Under the pieces are notes generated by a model. The model was not told the origin of the DNA. It worked only from the letters and a program-made list of their open reading frames with translations, and searched no databases. The translations under genes and the position numbers were made by a program. DNA of 40,756 nucleotides from a virus, in the IMG/VR virus record IMGVR_UViG_3300044699_000147, positions 1-40,756 of that record; one strand, given 5' to 3'. Positions 16,327 to 25,214 of the stretch are shown piece after piece; position 1 is the first letter of the stretch; each line of letters opens with the position of its first letter.

Positions 16327-19300
16327 ATGGCCGAGCCCGGCGGCGTTCCCGAGCTGCCGTTCAGCCCCGTCCTGCGCCGGCTGGGCGACGTTCCCAACGG
16401 GCCGCAGCCCGTCCTCTACGACGGCGTCGCGATCAATCCGTCGACCGGGCTGCTAGGCCGCATCGGCGCCGCGTGGCGCGACACCATGCTGGGCGCGCTG
16501 CTCAACACGCCGAGCGGGCCGACCTATGTCGAGAGCGGCTTCGATGCCGTGGGGGCCGCCAATCGCACACAGGTCCCGCCCGACGACCGGCTGTTCCTGT
16601 CGACCGCCCGCAGCCAGGCCGAGTTCGATCTGCTGTTGCAGTACTCGATGCAGCGCCGCCGGGACCGCGCGATCGCGGCCCAGGAGCCGCTGATGCACAT
16701 GCTGTTCAACACCGGGCTCGACCCCGACCACCTACCTGTTCACCGGCGCGTCCTGGGTGCGCGCGGCACCCACCGCCCTGCGCGGCATCGCGCGCGCCGG
16801 CGCCTACCAGGGCTTCATCACCGGCACCACCGAAGCCATCCGCAACGCCGCCGACCCGACAATCCCCGCCGGGGAGTCCGTTACCGCCGCTATCGGCTCC
16901 GCCGTCATGGGCGCGCTGATCGGCAGCACCGCGCGCATGACCCGGCCGGCCACCGTCGGCGTTGGCCGCTTCATCGACGGCGCGGAGGTCGATGCCGCCG
17001 CCCTGGCGCGGGCCGAGGGCACGCGCATCGTGCGGCCCGAGGCGCTGCCCGGCGAGATCACCGAGAGCATGGTCGCCTCGCGCTTCCGCTCCGCGATCAC
17101 CGCCGAGGAAGCCGCCCGCGGCGGCCATCCCACGCCGGCGATGCTGGGCCGCATGACACCGGAAGAGCGTGCCGCTTGGCAGACCCACATGCAGAAGCCG
17201 CCGCCGTTCCCGCCTGGCGGCACACGCGCCGCGGAGGCCCTGCCGACCGACGTGCCGCCGACCATCGGGCGCACGCCCCAGGGCGACGACTGGGGCGAGC
17301 TGCCCGGCGACCGCACCCGCGGCCAGGGCTCGCGCGTCACGCCGCCGGCCGACGAGCCGGCCAGCATCAAGGCCGCCAAGGCCGAGGCGCAGCAGGCCGC
17401 TGCCGCTGCCGCCACGCCAGAGGGCCGCCAGGCCGCCATGCGGCTCGCGGAGCCGGAGCGCGCCGAGCTCGCCCGTGCGCTGCGCTCGCTCTCGCCCGAG
17501 GCGGTCCAGGGCCTCTCCGACGAGGCCAAGGAGTTCTCGCCGCCAACGGCATCGCGCTGCATGGCCCGGGGGAAGGTCCGGTCCTGCGCCGCATTCAGGG
17601 CTATATCGACACCGCGGTCACCAAGGCGGACAAAGCGCTCAACCGCGCCTCCGAGCGCCTCTTCTGGCACATCGTCGACCGGGTCAGCGACTACCGGAAA
17701 CGCAAGCTGGCCGCGGAAGTCGGCGCCCCGCCTCCCGCGAAAGGCGCTCCGGCGGCGGCGGCGGCGGCCCCTTCCGAGGCACCGCGCGCGCCGGGAGCGC
17801 CGACGCATGCCGGGGCGGCCGCAACGCCGGGCGCCCAGGTCGGGCAGAGCGGCGAGTTCCAGCCGGTCGCCGCCAAGATCCCGATCATCGGCGTCAACAC
17901 CTGGCTCGAGCGCCTGCGCATGTCGCCGATGGCGCGACTGATCAGCAGCCCGATCGACGCGGTCGGCCGCGCCGTGTCGCATCTCACCGAGATCCCCTAC
18001 TTCGTGCGGCGCAACATGGTCGGGCTCGAGAACCCCGGCAATGTCAAGTCGGACCAGTATCGCTACCAGGGCCGTCTCGCCAGCGTGATCCAGAACTACA
18101 ACGAAGCCTATCTGGCCTACCGCGGCGTCAACCGCGTCCAGGCCACGGTGCAGGACGTGACGCGCAAGCGCCCGGCCGGCACGCTGTCGCCCGCCGAGTT
18201 CGACAGCCGGGTGTGGCGCCGCCTGCACTCCGAAACCGACGACCTGATCCCCGAGGTCAACCGCGCCGCCGCCCCGATGCGCGAGCTCTATCACGAGATG
18301 GGCGACGAGGCCGCCGCCCATAACTTCTTCAAGCCCGACACCGTGCGCAAGGTCCGCACCTGGCAGACCGTGAACGGCGAGATCCGCGAGCTCTACGTCA
18401 ACCGCATCTGGAACATCAACGCGATCAAGAACAACGTCGCGGCGTTCACCAAGGCGGTCGAGGACTGGCTCACGGTCTCGGGCGGCAACGTCGCCGAGGC
18501 CAAGAACATCGTCGACGGCATCCTCACCGACCGCCCGTTCCGCGCCATCGACGACGAGCACGTCGGCATGGCCTCGAGCGCCTACCAGCGCAAGTTCGAC
18601 GCGCCCTCGACGGTGTTCGAGCGCTGGATGGCGAACGATCCCCAGGAGCTCATGAGCCACTACGTGCGCACCATGGGCACGGACATCTCGCTGGTGCGCC
18701 GCGCCGGCAGCACGAGCGCCATCAGGCTGATCGACGACGCCACCGAGGAATGGTTCCTCGACATCGGCAAGCGTACCGGCCGCAACGGTCAGCAGGTCTT
18801 CGACCGGATGCAAGGCGATCTGCGCGATCTCGCGAAGAAGACCTCGCGCGACTACGACGCGCTCAACGAGCTCTACAACGGCAACCCGCCGCTCGAGCAG
18901 ATCGCGCTGATCCGCGAGGCAGGCGTGACCGACAAGGCCGCGATCATGCAGCGCGCGCGCGGCGCGCTCGACGCCAGCGATCGCGACTGGAAGAAGATGA
19001 CGCAGGACCTCGACGACATCAAAGCGACGCGCGACCTGCTGCGCGGCACCTACGGCCAGTGGGACGAGAGCATGGACTGGGTACCGCGTACGCTCGCTGC
19101 CGCGCGCAAGGTCGCCGCCATGTCGAGCCTGACCGGCGTGGTCTCGCAGCTTTCCGACGTCGGCGCTCTGGTGCTGAAGGAGGGCTTCACCCGGACGTTC
19201 GGCGCCGCGGTGGCAGGGCTCAGTGCCGGCATGTCGACGGTCAAGATGGGGCTCAAGGAGGCGCAGCTCGCCGGCACCGCGCTCGACATGATGAACGCCA

Positions 19301-20451
19301 GTCGCGTGGTCTCGATGCTCGATCTCTCGAGCGACGTCGCCGGCCGCCACAACATGTTCGAGCGCATCCTCGACCGCGCGACCCAGACCGCGATGTACGC
19401 CAACCTCATGAACCCGTGGTCGACCTTCATGAAGGGCTGGGCCAGCCTCGTGGTCAACAGCCGCATCGCCGACGACATCGCCGAGGTTGCCGGCGGCGGC
19501 GGCGGCCAGGCGATGGCGCGGCTGGCCCGCGCCGGCATCGGCCAGGACATGGCCGAGGAGATCGCCCGGCAGCTCCAGGCGCACGCCACGAAGCCCAAGG
19601 GCATGACGCTGCCCAACACCCAGATGTGGACGCACGCCGAGGCCCGCGATGCCTACCGCAGGGCTCTGGCCGAGGATATCGAGAACGCCGTGGTCTCGGG
19701 CGACGCCACCAGCCGTTCGCTCTACCTGTCGCGCCCGATCGGGCAGACCATCGGCATGTTCCACGGCTACGGCCAGGCCGTGCTGGCGAAGCTGGTGATC
19801 CCGGCGCTCCAGGTCGGCGACACCCGCCTGCTCTCGGGCGCCGCCCTGATGATCGGCGCCGGCATGATCTCGGACCAGCTGCGTCGCACCGCCACGGGAC
19901 AGACCCAGGAGCTCGGCTACGGCGATCACCTGATGCGCGGTATCGACCGCAGCGGCATCACCGGCTGGTTCGGCCAGCTCTACTCGGCCGCGAGTGGCCT
20001 GCAGGACGTGCGCTTCGGACCGGCCTTCGCCGGCGAGGCGCACACGCCCGGCCCCAGCACGCCGCAGCATGTCGCCAACAGCGCCGGCGCCAATGTCGAC
20101 GGGCTGATCCGGCTGTTCGGGCCGGCGGCGAGCTCGACCGCGAACCTGGTGCGCCTGGGCTTCGACACCGCGACGCTCAACTGGGATGCCAGCACGGCGC
20201 GCGATGCACGGCGCCTGCTGCCGCTCAACAACGTCACGCATTTCTATTCGGCGTTCGACACGCTCGAGCGCCTGACGGCAGGAGCCGGCCGCGAGCCGCC
20301 GCACAATCAGCGACTTGGCCTGCCGGTTCAGCCTGGGCAGCCGGCAGCCGCATCGCGCTTCCCGCGCCAGCCAGGTCCGACCGGCCAGCCGACGGCGGGA
20401 CAGATGCGCGGAAGTCCACCGCCTTCCGTCGTGCCAGGCATGGTGGGTTAG
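16327..20451 (+). CDS. Internal virion protein C (T7 gp16-like, 1374 aa), two apparent indels
   Basis: The largest protein, in the gene position and size class of T7 gp16 (1318 aa), the ejected protein that reaches the inner membrane. Indels near 16731 and 17540 are compensating, and the frame then stays open for 2.9 kb. The N-terminal third has hydrophobic Gly/Ala segments (AVMGALIGSTARM). Mid-protein is long and helical (LIPEVNRAAAPMRELYHEMG). The C-terminal half has several amphipathic or hydrophobic stretches (MSSLTGVVSQLSDVGALVLK, LLSGAALMIGAGMISDQL). I see no lytic transglycosylase motif. The C-terminus is Pro/Gly-rich and probably disordered. Confidence 0.72.
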   Translation: MAEPGGVPELPFSPVLRRLGDVPNGPQPVLYDGVAINPSTGLLGRIGAAWRDTMLGALLNTPSGPTYVESGFDAVGAANRTQVPPDDRLFLSTARSQAEFDLLLQYSMQRRRDRAIAAQEPLMHMLFNTGLDPDHLPVHRRVLGARGTHRPARHRARRRLPGLHHRHHRSHPQRRRPDNPRRGVRYRRYRLRRHGRADRQHRAHDPAGHRRRWPLHRRRGGRCRRPGAGRGHAHRAARGAARRDHREHGRLALPLRDHRRGSRPRRPSHAGDAGPHDTGRACRLADPHAEAAAVPAWRHTRRGGPADRRAADHRAHAPGRRLGRAARRPHPRPGLARHAAGRRAGQHQGRQGRGAAGRCRCRHARGPPGRHAARGAGARRARPCAALALARGGPGPLRRGQGVLAANGIALHGPGEGPVLRRIQGYIDTAVTKADKALNRASERLFWHIVDRVSDYRKRKLAAEVGAPPPAKGAPAAAAAAPSEAPRAPGAPTHAGAAATPGAQVGQSGEFQPVAAKIPIIGVNTWLERLRMSPMARLISSPIDAVGRAVSHLTEIPYFVRRNMVGLENPGNVKSDQYRYQGRLASVIQNYNEAYLAYRGVNRVQATVQDVTRKRPAGTLSPAEFDSRVWRRLHSETDDLIPEVNRAAAPMRELYHEMGDEAAAHNFFKPDTVRKVRTWQTVNGEIRELYVNRIWNINAIKNNVAAFTKAVEDWLTVSGGNVAEAKNIVDGILTDRPFRAIDDEHVGMASSAYQRKFDAPSTVFERWMANDPQELMSHYVRTMGTDISLVRRAGSTSAIRLIDDATEEWFLDIGKRTGRNGQQVFDRMQGDLRDLAKKTSRDYDALNELYNGNPPLEQIALIREAGVTDKAAIMQRARGALDASDRDWKKMTQDLDDIKATRDLLRGTYGQWDESMDWVPRTLAAARKVAAMSSLTGVVSQLSDVGALVLKEGFTRTFGAAVAGLSAGMSTVKMGLKEAQLAGTALDMMNASRVVSMLDLSSDVAGRHNMFERILDRATQTAMYANLMNPWSTFMKGWASLVVNSRIADDIAEVAGGGGGQAMARLARAGIGQDMAEEIARQLQAHATKPKGMTLPNTQMWTHAEARDAYRRALAEDIENAVVSGDATSRSLYLSRPIGQTIGMFHGYGQAVLAKLVIPALQVGDTRLLSGAALMIGAGMISDQLRRTATGQTQELGYGDHLMRGIDRSGITGWFGQLYSAASGLQDVRFGPAFAGEAHTPGPSTPQHVANSAGANVDGLIRLFGPAASSTANLVRLGFDTATLNWDASTARDARRLLPLNNVTHFYSAFDTLERLTAGAGREPPHNQRLGLPVQPGQPAAASRFPRQPGPTGQPTAGQMRGSPPPSVVPGMVG

Positions 20452-20514
20452 CAACGCTTAGGGCGGGCGTGCGCTGCCGCAATCCAGCGGCCTCACGTCC
20501 GGCAGGAGAACTTC

Positions 20515-22596
20515 ATGACCCACGTCATCATTCCTGACTATCCGACCCGGGTGCAGTTCACCGTCGGCGCGACGCCGACGACGGGACCGTGGGCCTTCAA
20601 TTTCACGTTCTTCGCGACCGGCGACATCGACGTGTACTTCGGCACCACGCTGATGACCGAAGGCACGCACTACACGGTCACCGGCAATCCCGGCCGGGAG
20701 GGCGGCTTCGAGGGCGGCAGCGTCAGCGCGGTCGCTGCGATCAGCAACACCACGGTGACGGTCCAACGCGTTCTGCCGCTCGAGCGGATGTCCGACTTCC
20801 CGGTCGCCGGCAGCTTCAACCGCCAGACGCTGAATAACACGCTCGACAAGCACGTCGCGATGATCCAGCAGGTCGACGAGCGCGTCGACCGCGCCTTCGT
20901 GTCGCCGCCAAGCTCGCCGCCCCTCGTGCTGGTCGCGAACTACTTCCCGCGCGTGAACGCGGCCGCGACAGGCATGGAGCTGATCGCGCCGACGCAGGTG
21001 CGCACCGAGATCGCGGCCCAGCCGCTCGATGCGACGCTGACCGCGCTTGCCGGCCTGGTGACCGCCGCCGACAAGGTGATCTATGCAACCGGGCCGGATG
21101 CCTTCGCGCTCGCGACGCTGACGGCCTATGCGCGCACGATCCTCGACGATCTCGATGCGATCGCCGCACGCGCGACACTCGGCCTCGGCACGATGGCGAC
21201 GCAGAACGCCAATGCCGTGAACATCACGGGCGGCTCGATCAGCGGCGTTGCGGTTGCGGTGCCCGGTCTCGGCACCATGTCGACGCAGAACGCCAACGCG
21301 GTGAACATCACCGGCGGCACCATCACCGGCATGCCGACGCCGGTGAACCCGTTCGATGTCGCCACGAAGAACTACGCCGACAACCTGGCATTCGGCGTGA
21401 ACAAGCGCAGCACGGTGCGCGCCGCCAGCACAACGAACGTTCTTATCAGCGGGGTCATCGGCGGCACGACGCTCGATGGCGTGGTGCTGGCTTCCGGCGA
21501 TCGCGTGCTGTTCAAGGACCAGACCAACCACGCCCAGAACGGCGTTTATCTCGTCGGTCCCCTAACGACAAACCAGCGTGCGGCCGACTTCGATACCTAT
21601 GACGAGTGTCCGGGCTCCTTGGTCACGATCCAGGAAGGCACGGTCAACCAGGATACAGTCTACCTCTGCACCTCGAATGCCGGCGGCATCCTCGACACCA
21701 CGCCGATCGACTTCAGCAAGGTCAAGGTCAGCCCGAACATTCCGGTGGTCATCGCCGAGGGCGGCACCGGCCAGACCACAGCGCCGACAGCGTTCGATGC
21801 GCTCAAGCAGCCGGCAAGCACCGCCTATGTCGGCGCGGTGCAGCTCGCGACCCAGGCCGAGGTCAACGCCGGCGTCGATGCTCTCAAGGCCGTGGTCCCT
21901 GCGACCCTGGCGACGCGGTTGACCGCCGTGGTCGTGCGACACGATTGCCGCTTCGATTACATCAGCACGACGACGTGCCGGCTGACGCGCTATGGCGGCG
22001 CACTGATCACAATCGACGCGCAGTTGCGCACGATCCCGGCGGCGGGCGTCGATCTGGCCTATGTCGGCACCTACAACACCAACGGGCTCGGTCTACGCTT
22101 ACGCTCTCATGAGCGGCAGCGTGATGCAGCTCTACGCCGATGCAAACGCACCGGTCACCGATCCGCGCGACGGCAACTCAGTCCATCCAGGCAACCCGGC
22201 CTTGACGTTCGTCGGTGGTTTCTATGGCACCACCATCTTTCGTCAGGAAGCCAGCGTTATCGGTGTTATCTCGGGGTGGAACCGTCGCGGCCGAGTGGCG
22301 GCGATTGCAGCTTCGGGCGTTGCGACGGCTCGACGGTGGCGGTATTTCTGACGCAGGCGATTGTCATCGCTACCTTTGGCGAAGATCCGATTACGGCCCA
22401 ACTCGCCGGCTTCGTAACGAACAGCGGCGGCACCACTTCCAATGTGACCGACGTTTACTCTGATGGCAGCCCAATAGGCGCGGTTACGCTCAGTCATAAT
22501 GCCGGCGTCGGTTACGGCAACAATTGCGCGACCGGATGGACGATCCTGGCGGCGCCCGGCGTGCGTTCGATAGCCGCGCGGTTATGTCGGCGCTAA
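20515..22596 (+). CDS. Tail fibre protein with T7-type N-terminal anchor, two apparent indels
   Basis: Host-recognition fibre. ATG 20515 follows CAGGAG. Residues 1-135 match the T7 tail fibre N-terminal domain (YPTRVQFTVGATPTTGPWAF, FFATGDIDVYFG, RVLPLERMSDFPV, LNNTLDKHVAMIQQVDERVD), which attaches the fibre to the tail. The shaft has a duplicated unit GLGTM[AS]TQNANAVNITGG. A collagen-free, beta-rich distal part follows (ASGDRVLFKDQTNHAQNGVY). An extra base near 22082 and a missing one near 22310 break and restore the frame; the joined product is about 693 aa. No chaperone or variable-repeat template was found downstream. Confidence 0.88.
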   Translation: MTHVIIPDYPTRVQFTVGATPTTGPWAFNFTFFATGDIDVYFGTTLMTEGTHYTVTGNPGREGGFEGGSVSAVAAISNTTVTVQRVLPLERMSDFPVAGSFNRQTLNNTLDKHVAMIQQVDERVDRAFVSPPSSPPLVLVANYFPRVNAAATGMELIAPTQVRTEIAAQPLDATLTALAGLVTAADKVIYATGPDAFALATLTAYARTILDDLDAIAARATLGLGTMATQNANAVNITGGSISGVAVAVPGLGTMSTQNANAVNITGGTITGMPTPVNPFDVATKNYADNLAFGVNKRSTVRAASTTNVLISGVIGGTTLDGVVLASGDRVLFKDQTNHAQNGVYLVGPLTTNQRAADFDTYDECPGSLVTIQEGTVNQDTVYLCTSNAGGILDTTPIDFSKVKVSPNIPVVIAEGGTGQTTAPTAFDALKQPASTAYVGAVQLATQAEVNAGVDALKAVVPATLATRLTAVVVRHDCRFDYISTTTCRLTRYGGALITIDAQLRTIPAAGVDLAYVGTYNTNGLGLRLRSHERQRDAALRRCKRTGHRSARRQLSPSRQPGLDVRRWFLWHHHLSSGSQRYRCYLGVEPSRPSGGDCSFGRCDGSTVAVFLTQAIVIATFGEDPITAQLAGFVTNSGGTTSNVTDVYSDGSPIGAVTLSHNAGVGYGNNCATGWTILAAPGVRSIAARLCRR

Positions 22597-22650
22597 CGTT
22601 GGAACGTGGTCCAGCATCGCAATCTGTGGTGCAGCACGAGGGGATGACAC

Positions 22651-23112
22651 ATGGCTGACTGGAAGATCGGTCCTACTTTCACCGACGAGTGTCGCGCGGC
22701 CGGCATCAACATGGACGGCTGGAGCTGGAGCGTCACCGACGGCAGCTTCAATTTCAACGACGACGTGCCGCAGGCGACGCGCGATGCCGTTGCCGCGGTC
22801 TATGCCGCGCACGATCCGGCGGCGCAGACCGACCCGCCGACCGTGCCCTATCCGCCGGGCAGCGGACCAATGATGCCGCCGCCGCCGCCCGAACCCTTGC
22901 CGACACGCTGGATGATCGACCGCCAGGTCGTGATCGAGCGGCTCGAGGCGGCACATTGCTTCGGGCGCTTCATGGACGTGCTCGACGACAGCAACCAGCT
23001 CACCCGCGAGCTGTGGGCGGCACGCTATCGGGTGTGGAACGACGATCCGCTGGTGGTCGGGCTGATCCAGCAGGCGAGTGCCGATCCCGCGGCAATCCTG
23101 GCGCGGCCGTGA
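22651..23112 (+). CDS. Hypothetical protein after tail fibre, 153 aa
   Basis: ATG 22651 follows GAGGGGATG. The first half (FTDECRAAGINMDGWSWSVT) is polar, followed by a proline stretch (PPPPPEPLP), then a helical C-terminal half (WMIDRQVVIERLEAAHCFGR, LWAARYRVWNDDPLVVGLI). The short second half looks like a small-fold domain that I cannot name. It could be a fibre-associated or lysis-associated protein from position. Its stop overlaps the GTG start of the next gene (GTGA). Confidence 0.65.
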   Translation: MADWKIGPTFTDECRAAGINMDGWSWSVTDGSFNFNDDVPQATRDAVAAVYAAHDPAAQTDPPTVPYPPGSGPMMPPPPPEPLPTRWMIDRQVVIERLEAAHCFGRFMDVLDDSNQLTRELWAARYRVWNDDPLVVGLIQQASADPAAILARP

Positions 23113-23294
23113 ATTACGATCTCGAGCGCCTGCGCGCCCTCGAGATCCAGGTGACCGCGTTGAAGGGCGAGCTCAACGGTCACATCACGCTCTGCGACGG
23201 CCGCTGGCGTGTGGCGTGGAAGCTGGTGACCATGATCAGCGGCGGCATCGCGCTCGCCGTGGCGCTCGCGGTCGAGATGTTGTGGAGGCCATGA
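23109..23294 (+). CDS. Small membrane protein, coiled coil plus C-terminal helix, 61 aa
   Basis: GTG 23109 overlaps the upstream stop. Residues 1-25 are a short amphipathic helix (LERLRALEIQVTALKGELNG), residues 26-38 a polar link, and residues 40-57 one hydrophobic membrane span. This N-coil, C-anchor layout is that of XhlA-type lysis accessory proteins; I infer a lysis or membrane role from layout and place only. Translationally coupled to the next gene (ATGA). Confidence 0.65.
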   Translation: MNYDLERLRALEIQVTALKGELNGHITLCDGRWRVAWKLVTMISGGIALAVALAVEMLWRP

Positions 23295-23443
23295 TGGGAC
23301 TGATCCTGATCATCATCCTCGTGCTGCTCGTCGTCGGCGGGCTGCCGGGCTGGGGCTATCACCAGTACGGCTACGGACCGAGCGGCCTCGGCGGCGTCCT
23401 GCTGCTGGTGCTGATCGTGCTGCTGCTCACCGGCCGGCTATAG
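23291..23443 (+). CDS. DUF3309 family small membrane protein, 50 aa
   Basis: Two hydrophobic stretches (LILIIILVLLVVGGLP and GGVLLLVLIVLLLTGRL) flank a Gly/Tyr loop (GWGYHQYGYGPSG). This is the DUF3309 pattern, a family of roughly 50-residue proteins found in many proteobacterial chromosomes, with no known function. In this phage it lies between two other membrane peptides downstream of the fibre gene, where holins are usual. A holin role is therefore a reasonable hypothesis. The start ATG 23291 overlaps the previous stop; a second ATG follows at 23294. Confidence 0.75.
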   Translation: MMGLILIIILVLLVVGGLPGWGYHQYGYGPSGLGGVLLLVLIVLLLTGRL

Positions 23444-23749
23444 GAGGCCGCCATGACGATAGGCTTCGTGTTCTGGCTCTTGATGCTGCTGTGGCTGATC
23501 TTCGGCGTGTACAGCCGCCGCGCCGTGATCGGCACGCCCTGGATCTGGGGCGGCGATGCCCTGCTGTTCGTGCTGATCTTCCTGCTGGGCTGGCAGGTGT
23601 TCGGCTGGCCCATCCGCGGCTAGGGCGTCGATCGCATCAAGCAGCACGTCGGTCGCGTTGAACGCTTCGTCGCTCTGCATGCCGAACGTTTGCTCCATCT
23701 TGCGGAGATGTGCCGCGAGCGCCTTCAGGTTCAGAATTACCGCATCCAT
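23438..23749 (-). CDS. Last gene of the early operon, 3' end uncertain
   Basis: ATG 23749 starts a helical protein (LNLKALAAHLRKMEQTFGMQ, then EAFNATDVLLDAIDALA) that looks real for about 45 residues. Beyond about 23620 the frame runs antisense to the membrane protein at 23453-23623 and becomes a Gln/His/Ala-rich string typical of shadow sequence. An indel may have removed a stop near 23625, or the two operons overlap tail to tail. Family not recognised. Confidence 0.45.
   Translation of the reverse strand: MDAVILNLKALAAHLRKMEQTFGMQSDEAFNATDVLLDAIDALAADGPAEHLPAQQEDQHEQQGIAAPDPGRADHGAAAVHAEDQPQQHQEPEHEAYRHGGLL
23453..23623 (+). CDS. Two-span membrane protein, holin candidate, 56 aa
   Basis: ATG 23453 has a strong ribosome binding site (TAGGAGG overlapping the preceding stop). 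The protein has two membrane spans (FVFWLLMLLWLIFGVY and ALLFVLIFLLGWQVFGW) joined by a basic loop (SRRAVIGTPW). Size and topology fit a class II holin. It is the last rightward gene. A minus-strand frame overlaps it completely on the other strand. Confidence 0.7.
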   Translation: MTIGFVFWLLMLLWLIFGVYSRRAVIGTPWIWGGDALLFVLIFLLGWQVFGWPIRG

Positions 23750-23761
23750 GCTGCAGGGTGC

Positions 23762-23860
23762 TCAGTAGCCCAGCATCAGGGCTGTAATCAGGCCCAGCAC
23801 GGCGCCGATGATCAGGCCCCGTGCGATGATCTCGGCATAGTCGCGCAGCCAGTCGGTCAT
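23762..23860 (-). CDS. 32-aa single-span membrane peptide
   Basis: MTDWLRDYAE followed by one hydrophobic helix with small residues (LIIGAVLGLITALML) and ending GY. ATG 23860 overlaps the stop of the upstream gene (ATGA), which supports translation. Function unknown; the short amphipathic start plus one span is common in phage micro-proteins. Confidence 0.55.
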   Translation of the reverse strand: MTDWLRDYAEIIARGLIIGAVLGLITALMLGY

Positions 23861-24264
23861 GGCCGTCCTTTCAGCTTGCGCCACGGAGCGCCGGCGGCGA
23901 TCTCGACCTGGGTCGCCTTCCGCCGGACATGCACGGCAATCTCGCCGTCCTCGATCACCTCGGGCGGCACCTCACCGATGCCGGCGAGCGTCATGCGGGC
24001 GAGCTTTAGCGCCTGGTCGCGGGTCTTGCGGTCCCAACGGGACACGGGCTTCGGCCGGCGTAGGGCGCGGTCGGTGACCGCAACCGAGCAGTGCCACAGG
24101 GGCGCGCCGTCGAAGAAGACCTCTCACTCGTCGCCGATGTTGTGGGTGAGAATCGCGGTGAAGTCGTCGTAGGATAGAGCAGCCGGCGGCCGAACTTGGG
24201 CTTCCTGGTCTCCTCGGCCGTGAAGCACGGATCGCGCAGGGGCAACGAGCTGGGCGGGTGTCAT
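23857..24264 (-). CDS. Hypothetical protein, damaged frame (in-frame TGA and a shift)
   Basis: From ATG 24264 the frame reads to LSYDDFTAILTHNIGDE, meets TGA at 24126-24124, and continues in the same frame as EVFFDGAPLWHCSVAV through SRWDRKTRDQALKLARMTLA and VIEDGEIAVHVRRKATQVEI to the stop at 23857. A parallel frame near the start reads RDPCFTAEETRKPKFGRRLL, which looks more protein-like, so a shift is likely near 24195. The intact gene is probably about 135 aa, with the TGA a misread Trp codon. The minimal intact piece is 62 aa from 24045. Family not recognised. Confidence 0.55.
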
Positions 24265-24269
24265 GGTAC

Positions 24270-24428
24270 TCACAGGATCTCCTTCCACATGACGCCGTAG
24301 GGACCGATGACGGCGCGCGCCGGCCTGACCGGCAGCCGCCGCCGCCGCCAGGCGCGCAGCAGCTGCTCGCGCTGCTCCTGGCGCTCCCAGTCGTCGAGCT
24401 CGCGGACCTCGTCGGCCTCGAGCCTCAC
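24270..24428 (-). CDS. Small charged protein, 52 aa, GTG start
   Basis: GTG 24428 gives an acidic helix (LEADEVRELDDWERQEQREQ), then a very basic stretch (LRAWRRRRLPVRPAR) and the end VMWKEIL. The gene lies just after SSB1 and six bases before the next ATG. A longer frame to 24545 would overlap the SSB1 end and looks like shadow sequence. The alternation of acidic and basic helices suggests a nucleic-acid or protein adaptor, but nothing specific. Confidence 0.5.
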   Translation of the reverse strand: MRLEADEVRELDDWERQEQREQLLRAWRRRRLPVRPARAVIGPYGVMWKEIL

Positions 24429-24453
24429 GCCGGCGCGACGACCAGGCCGGGGA

Positions 24454-24885
24454 TCATGCCCACGGCACTTCGTCGTCGGTGATGCTGCTGGCGCTGCGGC
24501 CCGACGGCTTGCGCGGTGCAGAGCTCTCGCGCGTGTCGTCGGCATTGCTGCGCGCCCCAGCCTCGCCGCCGAAGTCGAAGTTCACCAGCTTGATCTCGGT
24601 CGAGTACTTCTCGACGCCGCCCTGGTCGACGTACTTGCGCGTCTGCAGGCTACCCTCGATCAGCAGCCTGCTGCCCTTCTTGACGTACTTCTCGATGACG
24701 TCGACCACGGGACCGAAGGCGACGATGCGGTGCCACTCGGTCTTCTCCTTGGCCTCGCCGCTAGCGCGGTCCTTCCAGCGCTCGCTGGTCGCTAGCGCGA
24801 TGTTGGCGACGCGGCCGCCGCCGCTGCCGAGCGAACGGATCTCGGGGTCGCGTCCGACATTGCCGAACAGGATCACTCGGTTCAT
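24454..24885 (-). CDS. ssb: Single-stranded DNA-binding protein 1, 143 aa
   Basis: Binds and protects single-stranded DNA in replication and recombination. It has the OB-fold order of bacterial [74 protein letters not shown] and a beta end. The C-terminal linker is Ser/Ala-rich and ends DDEVPWA, a variant of the acidic DDxPF tail that recruits partner proteins. It is coupled to the 24882 gene (ATGA) and lies downstream of the ERF and nuclease genes. A second, divergent SSB is encoded at 34534. Confidence 0.92.
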   Translation of the reverse strand: MNRVILFGNVGRDPEIRSLGSGGGRVANIALATSERWKDRASGEAKEKTEWHRIVAFGPVVDVIEKYVKKGSRLLIEGSLQTRKYVDQGGVEKYSTEIKLVNFDFGGEAGARSNADDTRESSAPRKPSGRSASSITDDEVPWA

Positions 24886-25214
24886 TCCGGCTTCTCCTTC
24901 ATCTGCTCCGTGGCGGTGATCAGGCGATAGGCGAGCACGCTGGGCAGCCAGTCCTGCTCGCGTGCGGGGTGGTCGGTGGCGACGATCGAGCCCACCGCCG
25001 TGACGATGGCGATGAGCTCGACCGCGGCGATCTCGGCATCGGCGCAGCGCCCGCGGATCCAGGCGATCGCCGCATCGGTGCTGGCGGCGAAGTCGGCGAG
25101 CTCCTGGTCGGTGAGACCGCCCTGGGAGCCCGCCGCCACCTGGATGTGGGCACCGCGCCGCAGGCGCTTGACCAGCGCCTCGAGCATCTTCGCGATGTCC
25201 TCGACCTCGCTCAC
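24882..25214 (-). CDS. Hypothetical helical protein between ERF and SSB1, 110 aa
   Basis: The start overlaps the ERF stop and the end overlaps the SSB1 start, both as ATGA, so it is tightly coupled in the recombination module. It is helical and acidic: [39 protein letters not shown], then [17 protein letters not shown] and [17 protein letters not shown]. No signal peptide; the hydrophobic helix is too mixed for a clear membrane span. Unknown family. A role next to annealing protein and SSB is suggested by context only. Confidence 0.65.
   Translation of the reverse strand: MSEVEDIAKMLEALVKRLRRGAHIQVAAGSQGGLTDQELADFAASTDAAIAWIRGRCADAEIAAVELIAIVTAVGSIVATDHPAREQDWLPSVLAYRLITATEQMKEKPE

Noticed and set aside
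16804-20454. A 1216-codon open frame antisense to internal virion protein C
   Set aside because: It mirrors the codon bias of the opposite strand, is rich in Arg/Gly/His/Asp without any domain, and has no ribosome binding site. Similar shadows lie opposite terL, the tail tube B gene and the 12-14 kb region.
20515-23112. A diversity-generating retroelement, as in Bordetella phage BPP-1
   Set aside because: No reverse transcriptase frame, template repeat or Mtd-like lectin end was seen near the fibre gene or elsewhere.
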